DNA of 64,000 bases from Aphanomyces cochlioides (lineage: Eukaryota > Oomycota > Saprolegniomycetes > Saprolegniales > Verrucalvaceae), in contig JAHQRK010000052.1 in NCBI GenBank assembly GCA_019828595.1, positions 1-64,000 of the forward strand, written 5' to 3'. Shown here piece by piece: positions 55,765 through 64,000 of this stretch (position 1 is the first letter of the stretch; every line of letters starts with the position of its first letter). The notes under the pieces were generated by a model. The model ran no database searches and had not been told where the DNA came from. It was given only the letters and a program-made list of their open reading frames with translations. Both the position numbers and the translations under genes were made by a program.

Positions 55765-56220
55765 TTATACTCTGGAATATGTAACTCTGTACCTGAACTT
55801 GTAGTCAAATGCGTCTGCAAAAGCTTTCCATATGCGGTCAAATACACGTTGTCGCTCTTCTGGTGACCTCATTGCGAGTTCTTCGACGTGTAAGCACATG
55901 AGAAAAATGGTGTAACCGCTGTGGTCCTGAACAAATTGATTCAGGTTGATATCGAATTCTCGGAAACTCTCAAAGTCACGAGGAACGAAGCGTATTTTTG
56001 GATCGTACAATGATGAACCATGTGCTGGCCGTCCTCGCTTGATCCTGCACAGTAAACAGGACTTGTAAGGGATGGTCGTTGATTCATCCATGAACGACGA
56101 CCAGTGTCGCAATAGTCCACAGAGTGTGCATCGAATTTGGCAGACCTCGTCGTGTTCTCTGGAGCGCATCAGGTGTCCCAAATTCATCAGGTGTTCCAAA
56201 ATGCCCCTGACTGGGGGCAT
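55765..56220 (-). CDS. Small Cys-rich protein (151 aa), unit 3
   Basis: The same protein as at 26032-26487. Confidence 0.5.
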   Translation of the reverse strand: MPPVRGILEHLMNLGHLMRSREHDEVCQIRCTLCGLLRHWSSFMDESTTIPYKSCLLCRIKRGRPAHGSSLYDPKIRFVPRDFESFREFDINLNQFVQDHSGYTIFLMCLHVEELAMRSPEERQRVFDRIWKAFADAFDYKFRYRVTYSRV

Positions 56221-56227
56221 TTACCAG

Positions 56228-56364
56228 CCAATCAGGTTTGTTCATGTTTTTAGCCAATCAGATTTCTTTCATATTTTTAGCCAATCAAAGGACTTTTCGT
56301 ATTTTTAGCCAATCAAATGACTTTTATTTTTAGCCAATCAAAATGCTTTATATTTGAACCAATC
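56228..56364 (-). promoter_or_regulatory. Six CCAAT boxes, unit 3
   Basis: A copy of 26495-26631. Confidence 0.55.
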
Positions 56365-56613
56365 ACATTGATTCATTCGTTTACTCAATCATGTACACTG
56401 TACACCAAGAGCCGTAAAATAACTAATTCTGGTTAATAGTGCACCCAAGAGCAAAAATTGACTCCAGCGTGGCGCACTTGAATCTTGTACTACAGTACCT
56501 GTAAGCAACACGGGAAATAAAGTCCTTCTTGGATTGCATGTTGTGTCTTGAAATGCCACAACGAAGAGCAGTGTTTGTGTCATTGTCGAAATTGCCGTCA
56601 AGAAATATCTCCC

Positions 56614-57132
56614 ATGCGTGTCTTGATCCCCCTTGCGCTGGCTATTTCTACCGTCGTGGCTTTCAACCAACCTCGCCAAGACTCGTCATTTATGGCGACC
56701 CATCAGCAAGTCCGCACGGACTCTGTGATCCAAGAAAACCGCATTCTGCAGCAAGACGCGTCATTCGCTTCGTACTACACGCCTAAGAGACAACTGGTAG
56801 CCAATGGTCTCCTGAGTTGTTTCGGAGGCAAGTGCGGCAAATCCGCCAACAAGCCTGCTAGCCAACCTGCTAGGCAACCTGCTAGCGAAGACCCGCATAG
56901 GACCCAGGTCTATCCCTTTGCGCCTGGTGCGAAAGAGAGAATTGCGAAGCACAGGCAAGAACGGGCGCAAGAACGGGCGAATAGGCCTCCGGAGCCCAAG
57001 AAACAAATCGAATACCCCAAAGACATGCGTTCGGAAAGTGACCGCCGTGCTGATATAGCTGGAGTGTTTCCTCTCGCGCCTGGTGCGAAAGAGAGAATTG
57101 CGAAGAAGAGGCAAGGGGCATCTTCGTCTTAA
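56614..57132 (+). CDS. Secreted protein copy A, unit 3 (172 aa)
   Basis: The same translation as at 26881-27399. Confidence 0.65.
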   Translation: MRVLIPLALAISTVVAFNQPRQDSSFMATHQQVRTDSVIQENRILQQDASFASYYTPKRQLVANGLLSCFGGKCGKSANKPASQPARQPASEDPHRTQVYPFAPGAKERIAKHRQERAQERANRPPEPKKQIEYPKDMRSESDRRADIAGVFPLAPGAKERIAKKRQGASSS

Positions 57133-57253
57133 AGTCGCTCGCGTAGCCGTCAAAGTTAGTGCACCTCACTGAAGCAGTCACATGTGTCCATTTCGGACTA
57201 TATTTTTGAATGTACTCGTTTAAGCATTTGCACGTTCTTAACACTTCATTAAC

Positions 57254-57535
57254 ATGCAACAATTTCCACGATGCTACAAGAGCCCCAACGCGTATGTGTT
57301 ATTGATGAGTGGAGGAGAACTTTCGTCCTATCCCCCCGGCCATTTCGGCTACATCGCCTCTGAAATCGCATTTGATACAACATTTTCTGCACGTGGTACA
57401 TTCATGGCCATGAGCAATCACGATAGCATTCAGACACTTGGCATGACGCTCATCCCGCGCTTCAAGAGCCACGAGGCATGCATGATAAAACACGTGGGAC
57501 GAGCATTGTACATGCCTCTTGGACGCGCGCTTTAA
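57254..57535 (+). CDS. Hypothetical protein, 93 aa, unit 3 copy A
   Basis: Intact frame (six-C run). Confidence 0.35.
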   Translation: MQQFPRCYKSPNAYVLLMSGGELSSYPPGHFGYIASEIAFDTTFSARGTFMAMSNHDSIQTLGMTLIPRFKSHEACMIKHVGRALYMPLGRAL

Positions 57536-58739
57536 CTTGTGCGCGTCATGTATGCTAACAACCACGTGGCAACAAAGCCATGAAGGTCGAGTCTCGTCAA
57601 GTTCTACTACTATTAGTAGTATGCTTTAAGAGGACAGGATATTCTCTTCTCCAATTCGAACTCATGGGGATTGATTCGATGCAATGCGATATCTCTCAAC
57701 ACGCAGGTGGTGTCATAAGAATACTAACGACGCACTGTTCTACCATGCAAAGCCAAACTGACTTATGAAATGGACTTTTATAGCAGTGCAGTACACTCCG
57801 GCTTACTATTAATAGTACAGAAAAGCCTCCCACGAGGAAATCTTATCGTACAGTATGAACTGTTGAAATCAATAAGTATTAAATGACAAAGGTATTATCA
57901 AGTGTGTTACTGTTTGCCATTGGTGAGAATATTTGGAGGCTGAGCAGTAAATCAAAAGGTTCATTATGAGATTATTCATGATGGATAAAATTGAAAGCAG
58001 AGTACACAAGAGAAAATGCTGAATGATTGGAAACAAGGACAAATTGAATAGGCGTGAGTGTAAGGTTAGAATCTAGTCACGAGACGATCAAAACCAACAA
58101 ACTCATTTCTTATGGTGATTACATGGGCAGCTGGTGAGTATTCGATATGGTCATCTTAGATTGGATACTTGGACTATGATATATTATGTACTGTCAAAAG
58201 TAATATTTGAACCTCTGAAAAATGCTTTCTTCGTGGGAGGCTTCACTGTATGGCTTATGGAATCCAGTCGGTTTCTAGCCGTTCTCCTTCCACATGTCTC
58301 TCGACCAGCAAACCAAGGATGCGCTCCTCGCCGCATCCATTTCAAGATACAATAGATCCAGGTATCAAAAACAAGTTTTTCAATCAAAGCACAATTTATC
58401 AATTCATTATATTAGATAATACATATATAAAGATGTCTACAAAAAAATGTGCCATATGGCAACATGTTCACTTTTCTCGCAAAAACGGTCTTTTCGTGGA
58501 AAAATTCATTCATCTATCAACATTAAATTTTCTATCAATGACTTCAATATTTTGCAAGTAGCACATTTTTTTCACTGAAGACATGACATATTTCAAATTT
58601 TGTGATACTTCTGCGACATCAAGCATCTCAATCGTGTATATGTCTGGCTACACAACTACGACTGGTTCCTGTTAGACATGAAATGAATGGATGCGTTCAT
58701 TAGACTCTGTATTGCATAATACGCTACATTTTCAATTCG

Positions 58740-59996
58740 ATGGACGTCCTTGCACGTCTAACTGAAGCAAGCTCGCAAGAGCGAGAGAATCTTCGACGCG
58801 CAAGCCTTTTGTTTAGTGAGTCCGTCCAGGTCACGGAGGATGCCGACGGTAACTCCTACTCTGGTCACTTCGACACACCCACGATTGACCGTTTCGCTGC
58901 TCAAGGACCTCTTGCTATGTTGACCATGACCAACTTTTCGATGTCTGAATTCAACTCCCTCTGGGCGCTTTGCGAAGCCGACGTACATGCAAGCTGGTAC
59001 GAAGGACATGGCCGGCGCAATCAGTCAAGCGCGAAGGACGCGTTCTTCATGCTTTTGTCTGTATTCAAGCATTACAGCTCATGGGACAAACATGCCGCCG
59101 ACTTCAACATTCGCGTGCCTACATTCGAACGCATGATGACAAGGATGATGGCTATCGTCGAACCTCTCTTGGCATCGCTCCTTATCCAGCCTGTGACTAT
59201 GACGGCACAACGCCGCGAACATTTCATCTTTGAACATTATCCACAAGCGCTGTATGCAACGGACGTGAAGTTTCAGCCTGCGAATCGTCCGTCTCGAAGC
59301 TACCTTGAGGCCAAGCGATACTTCTCACCCAAGCACAAGCTGTATGGCTTCAAACTTGAAGGTAGTGTTGCACAGCCTGGCCGATTTGTGTGCGTAAGTG
59401 ACCATGAACCTGGCTCTGTCTCGGACCTGACGATCTTTTTGAATCGTATCGAGCACCACAAGAAGGCTTTGAAGAAGACGGAAGGCGAGTTGCGAATTCC
59501 AGACAATGGAGAAGGTTCTACGGATTTTCCTGACTCATGGGCAGTACTGCAAGACAAGGGCTACAAAGGTGCAGACGAAGCTGCCAGGAGCATTCGCCCC
59601 ACGAAGAAACCCATTGCATCTGCTCTGACGCGTCAAGACCTCGAGCGTAATCAACGAGTGTCGTCAGATCGTGTGCTTGTGGAGAACATGTTTGGCAGAA
59701 CCTGTCAACTATGGAAGATTGCGTATACGACGTTTACGTGGTCTGAAGGCAAGTACGACATGGTGCAACGCCTTGTCTGGGCTCTCACCAACTACCATAC
59801 GTCAATGCATCCCTTACGAGTTCAAGATGGCGGGTTCTATCGCGAAGTACTGGCGCGGTACTACAGTATGGGTGAAGGCCGTGCTGAGAAACGCCGGCAC
59901 CAACGTCAAGCCAGTGAGGATAGACGCAATGTGCGTCTCGAGTTTGATCGCGCGGGAAGACAAGGATTACTAGATTCTCAATTGTCTCAAATGTAG
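58740..59996 (+). CDS. DDE transposase, unit 3 (418 aa)
   Basis: The same translation as at 29006-30262. Confidence 0.85.
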   Translation: MDVLARLTEASSQERENLRRASLLFSESVQVTEDADGNSYSGHFDTPTIDRFAAQGPLAMLTMTNFSMSEFNSLWALCEADVHASWYEGHGRRNQSSAKDAFFMLLSVFKHYSSWDKHAADFNIRVPTFERMMTRMMAIVEPLLASLLIQPVTMTAQRREHFIFEHYPQALYATDVKFQPANRPSRSYLEAKRYFSPKHKLYGFKLEGSVAQPGRFVCVSDHEPGSVSDLTIFLNRIEHHKKALKKTEGELRIPDNGEGSTDFPDSWAVLQDKGYKGADEAARSIRPTKKPIASALTRQDLERNQRVSSDRVLVENMFGRTCQLWKIAYTTFTWSEGKYDMVQRLVWALTNYHTSMHPLRVQDGGFYREVLARYYSMGEGRAEKRRHQRQASEDRRNVRLEFDRAGRQGLLDSQLSQM

Positions 59997-60137
59997 GTAT
60001 GTCTCTACTGTAGGTCTTCTTAGTTTTTGTAATCATACATTAACATAAAGTGGGGGCTGCTCAAACGGGGGCCATGCTCCTTTTTTTCTACCATAGGGAC
60101 AAAATTTTCCTGCTACCTTTCACGGCCCACCGATATG

Positions 60138-60214
60138 GTAGCCCTCACGGGGACTCGAACCCGGGTCAGCTTCTAAGGTGTTCCAAGTCTTAACAACTAG
60201 CCCGTGTTGGAACC
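60138..60214 (-). other. tRNA-like sequence, unit 3
   Basis: A copy of 30403-30479, with the B box at 60151-60161. Confidence 0.45.
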
Positions 60215-60691
60215 TTGAAAACGAGCCACATTTCTCGCAAAAAGTAAATATGTCTCTCAACTGACCATGTGTTTACACAATTACAGTTCATTTTCACATA
60301 TTATCCTTTTTATATCAATTTCACTTATCAAATTGTAATTATTCTGTTTATAGTATTGAAATACGCTATATAATATAAATTTTGTCATATTAAAAAAGTC
60401 ATGTTCTCATATAAAACTTGGTTTTTGATACTTGGGTCTAATACTACCCGTAGTATGTATTAACAATGGGCTAACGTTAGACGTAAACAGACGTGTCATA
60501 TTGTCCAATCCTTTGTCAAGAGAACCTGAAATAATCCACTCACCTTGTGTCGACCAAGTATTCGTTTTGCTCGATTGCAGCGTTCGCGGAACGATTCTTG
60601 CAACCGCAGCGTTGCATGTTGTGTCTTGAAATGCCACAACGAAGAGCAGTGTTTGTGTCATTGTCGAAATTGCCGTCAAGAAATATCTCCC

Positions 60692-61210
60692 ATGCGTGTC
60701 TTGATCCCCCTTGCGCTGGCTATTTCTACCGTCGTGGCTTTCAACCAACCTCGCCAAGACTCGTCATTTATGGCGACCCATCAGCAAGTCCGCACGGACT
60801 CTGTGATCCAAGAAAACCGCATTCTGCAGCAAGACGCGTCATTCGCTTCGTACTACACGCCTAAGAGACAACTGGTAGCCAATGGTCTCCTGAGTTGTTT
60901 CGGAGGCAAGTGCGGCAAATCCGCCAACAAGCCTGCTAGCCAACCTGCTAGGCAACCTGCTAGCGAAGACCCGCATAGGACCCAGGTCTATCCCTTTGCG
61001 CCTGGTGCGAAAGAGAGAATTGCGAAGCACAGGCAAGAACGGGCGCAAGAACGGGCGAATAGGCCTCCGGAGCCCAAGAAACAAATCGAATACCCCAAAG
61101 ACATGCGTTCGGAAAGTGACCGCCGTGCTGATATAGCTGGAGTGTTTCCTCTCGCGCCTGGTGCGAAAGAGAGAATTGCGAAGAAGAGGCAAGGGGCATC
61201 TTCGTCTTAA
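60692..61210 (+). CDS. Secreted protein copy B, unit 3 (172 aa)
   Basis: Copy-A sequence type, as in unit 2. Confidence 0.65.
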   Translation: MRVLIPLALAISTVVAFNQPRQDSSFMATHQQVRTDSVIQENRILQQDASFASYYTPKRQLVANGLLSCFGGKCGKSANKPASQPARQPASEDPHRTQVYPFAPGAKERIAKHRQERAQERANRPPEPKKQIEYPKDMRSESDRRADIAGVFPLAPGAKERIAKKRQGASSS

Positions 61211-61331
61211 AGTCGCTCGCGTAGCCGTCAAAGTTAGTGCACCTCACTGAAGCAGTCACATGTGTCCATTTCGGACTATATTTTTGAATGTACTCGTTTA
61301 AGCATTTGCACGTTCTTAACACTTCATTAAC

Positions 61332-61612
61332 ATGCAACAATTTCCACGATGCTACAAGAGCCCCAACGCGTATGTGTTATTGATGAGTGGAGGAGAACTT
61401 TCGTCCTATCCCCCGGCCATTTCGGCTACATCGCCTCTGAAATCGCATTTGATACAACATTTTCTGCACGTGGTACATTCATGGCCATGAGCAATCACGA
61501 TAGCATTCAGACACTTGGCATGACGCTCATCCCGCGCTTCAAGAGCCACGAGGCATGCATGATAAAACACGTGGGACGAGCATTGTACATGCCTCTTGGA
61601 CGCGCGCTTTAA
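61332..61612 (+). pseudogene. 93-aa hypothetical ORF, frameshifted, unit 3 copy B
   Basis: A five-C run breaks the frame, as in the unit 1 copy at 27521-27801. Confidence 0.4.
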
Positions 61613-62430
61613 CTTGTGCGCGTCATGTATGCTAACAACCACGTGGCAACAAAGCCATGAAGGTCGAGTCTCGTCAAGTTCTACTACTATTAGTAGTATG
61701 CTTTAAGAGGACAGGATATTCTCTTCTCCAATTCGAACTCATGGGGATTGATTCGATGCAATGCGATATCTCTCAACACGCAGGTGGTGTCATAAGAATA
61801 CTAACGACGCACTGTTCTACCATGCAAAGCCAAACTGACTTATGAAATGGACTTTTATAGCAGTGCAGTACACTCCGGCTTACTATTAATAGTACAGAAA
61901 AGCCTCCCACGAGGAAATCTTATCGTACAGTATGAACTGTTGAAATCAATAAGTATTAAATGACAAAGGTATTATCAAGTGTGTTACTGTTTGCCATTGG
62001 TGAGAATATTTGGAGGCTGAGCAGTAAATCAAAAGGTTCATTATGAGATTATTCATGATGGATAAAATTGAAAGCAGAGTACACAAGAGAAAATGCTGAA
62101 TGATTGGAAACAAGGACAAATTGAATAGGCGTGAGTGTAAGGTTAGAATCTAGTCACGAGACGATCAAAACCAACAAACTCATTTCTTATGGTGATTACA
62201 TGGGCAGCTGGTGAGTATTCGATATGGTCATCTTAGATTGGATACTTGGACTATGATATATTATGTACTGTCAAAAGTAATATTTGAACCTCTGAAAAAT
62301 GCTTTCTTCGTGGGAGGCTTCACTGTATGGCTTATGGAATCCAGTCGGTTTCTAGCCGTTCTCCTTCCACATGTCTCTCGACCAGCAAACCAAGGATGCG
62401 CTCCTCGCCGCATCCATTTCAAGATACAAT

Positions 62431-64000
62431 AGATCCAGGTATCAAAAACAAGTTTTTCAATCAAAGCACAATTTATCAATTCATTATATTAGATAATACA
62501 TATATAAAGATGTCTACAAAAAAATGTGCCATATGGCAACATGTTCACTTTTCTCGCAAAAACGGTCTTTTCGTGGAAAAATTCATTCATCTATCAACAT
62601 TAAATTTTCTATCAATGACTTCAATATTTTGCAAGTAGCACATTTTTTTCACTGAAGACATGACATATTTCAAATTTTGTGATACTTCTGCGACATCAAG
62701 CATCTCAATCGTGTATATGTCTGGCTACACAACTACGACTGGTTCCTGTTAGACATGAAATGAATGGATGCGTTCATTAGACTCTGTATTGCATAATACG
62801 CTACATTTTCAATTCGATGGACGTCCTTGCACGTCTAACTGAAGCAAGCTCGCAAGAGCGAGAGAATCTTCGACGCGCAAGCCTTTTGTTTAGTGAGTCC
62901 GTCCAGGTCACGGAGGATGCCGACGGTAACTCCTACTCTGGTCACTTCGACACACCCACGATTGACCGTTTCGCTGCTCAAGGACCTCTTGCTATGTTGA
63001 CCATGACCAACTTTTCGATGTCTGAATTCAACTCCCTCTGGGCGCTTTGCGAAGCCGACGTACATGCAAGCTGGTACGAAGGACATGGCCGGCGCAATCA
63101 GTCAAGCGCGAAGGACGCGTTCTTCATGCTTTTGTCTGTATTCAAGCATTACAGCTCATGGGACAAACATGCCGCCGACTTCAACATTCGCGTGCCTACA
63201 TTCGAACGCATGATGACAAGGATGATGGCTATCGTCGAACCTCTCTTGGCATCGCTCCTTATCCAGCCTGTGACTATGACGGCACAACGCCGCGAACATT
63301 TCATCTTTGAACATTATCCACAAGCGCTGTATGCAACGGACGTGAAGTTTCAGCCTGCGAATCGTCCGTCTCGAAGCTACCTTGAGGCCAAGCGATACTT
63401 CTCACCCAAGCACAAGCTGTATGGCTTCAAACTTGAAGGTAGTGTTGCACAGCCTGGCCGATTTGTGTGCGTAAGTGACCATGAACCTGGCTCTGTCTCG
63501 GACCTGACGATCTTTTTGAATCGTATCGAGCACCACAAGAAGGCTTTGAAGAAGACGGAAGGCGAGTTGCGAATTCCAGACAATGGAGAAGGTTCTACGG
63601 ATTTTCCTGACTCATGGGCAGTACTGCAAGACAAGGGCTACAAAGGTGCAGACGAAGCTGCCAGGAGCATTCGCCCCACGAAGAAACCCATTGCATCTGC
63701 TCTGACGCGTCAAGACCTCGAGCGTAATCAACGAGTGTCGTCAGATCGTGTGCTTGTGGAGAACATGTTTGGCAGAACCTGTCAACTATGGAAGATTGCG
63801 TATACGACGTTTACGTGGTCTGAAGGCAAGTACGACATGGTGCAACGCCTTGTCTGGGCTCTCACCAACTACCATACGTCAATGCATCCCTTACGAGTTC
63901 AAGATGGCGGGTTCTATCGCGAAGTACTGGCGCGGTACTACAGTATGGGTGAAGGCCGTGCTGAGAAACGCCGGCACCAACGTCAAGCCAGTGAGGATAG
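62431..64000 (+). mobile_element. DDE transposon, unit 3 second copy, cut by the window end
   Basis: The left TIR and AAT flank are as in the other copies, 4,077 bp after the first copy of this unit. Confidence 0.85.
62817..64000 (+). CDS. DDE transposase, partial at window end
   Basis: The same frame as the other copies, including Asp175, Asp229 and Glu315. The window stops about 24 codons before the expected end. Confidence 0.85.
   Translation, partial: MDVLARLTEASSQERENLRRASLLFSESVQVTEDADGNSYSGHFDTPTIDRFAAQGPLAMLTMTNFSMSEFNSLWALCEADVHASWYEGHGRRNQSSAKDAFFMLLSVFKHYSSWDKHAADFNIRVPTFERMMTRMMAIVEPLLASLLIQPVTMTAQRREHFIFEHYPQALYATDVKFQPANRPSRSYLEAKRYFSPKHKLYGFKLEGSVAQPGRFVCVSDHEPGSVSDLTIFLNRIEHHKKALKKTEGELRIPDNGEGSTDFPDSWAVLQDKGYKGADEAARSIRPTKKPIASALTRQDLERNQRVSSDRVLVENMFGRTCQLWKIAYTTFTWSEGKYDMVQRLVWALTNYHTSMHPLRVQDGGFYREVLARYYSMGEGRAEKRRHQRQASED

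Larger units (their letters stand above)
58354..60439 (+). mobile_element. DDE transposon, unit 3 first copy (2086 bp)
   Basis: The same TIRs, AAT flanks and insertion site as at 28620-30704. Confidence 0.85.
51117..64000 (+). repeat. Segmental duplication unit 3 (incomplete)
   Basis: Follows unit 1 order to the second secreted gene. At 62431, where units 1 and 2 have the empty site leading to copy C, it continues into another DDE transposon, so its inner 4.08-kb repeat is reiterated. The unit runs off the window. Confidence 0.9.

Overview
The window is eukaryotic, transposon-dense DNA and is almost entirely repeated. The best guess for the source is an oomycete or a related stramenopile. 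The grounds are Helitrons, Ty3/gypsy and Ty1/copia fragments and a PIF/IS5-like DDE transposon next to a tandem family of small intronless secreted-protein genes, one of which carries an RxLR-like motif. This is inference from gene content. No rRNA, housekeeping gene or convincing intact tRNA is visible.

Region 1 (1-20345) is a Helitron domain. From 1 to 11021 there is a head-to-tail array of ~1.95-kb Helitron units read on the minus strand: five complete units and two partial ones. At each internal boundary the 3' terminus (hairpin, then CTAG) abuts the 5' terminus (TC...) with no base between. At 11022-12065 lie ~147 bp of unidentified DNA and a Rep fragment of a longer Helitron. From there the array continues in inverted orientation (12063-15751), ending in a longer Helitron (from 15752) whose Rep ORF has frameshifts and stops near 20345, before any helicase domain.

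Region 2 (20346-21381) holds a coiled-coil reading-frame fragment and the C-terminal part of an internally deleted gypsy element (gag fused to integrase, no reverse transcriptase).

Region 3 (21382-64000) is a tandem segmental triplication: unit 1 at 21382-36249, unit 2 at 36250-51116, and unit 3 from 51117 to the window end (incomplete). The period is 14,867-14,868 bp. In order, each unit holds: gypsy integrase and gag (-); an RxLR-like secreted gene broken at an A8 tract (-); a copia-like LTR and gag relic; a small Cys-rich gene (-) with six CCAAT boxes upstream; a secreted-protein gene (copy A); a 2.09-kb DDE transposon with TIRs and a 3-bp target duplication; and further secreted-gene copies (B, C). 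Units 1 and 2 end in a copia gag fragment. Copies A, B and C form a nested tandem array with a 1.99-kb period, or 4.08 kb where the DDE element sits inside. Unit 3 has a second DDE copy at the window edge. Copies lacking the element supply a clean empty site.

The picture is a fast-evolving, transposon-built locus that amplifies secreted-protein genes beside a Helitron concatemer. Near-identity of the copies means either very recent amplification or assembly duplication; the sequence alone cannot decide which.
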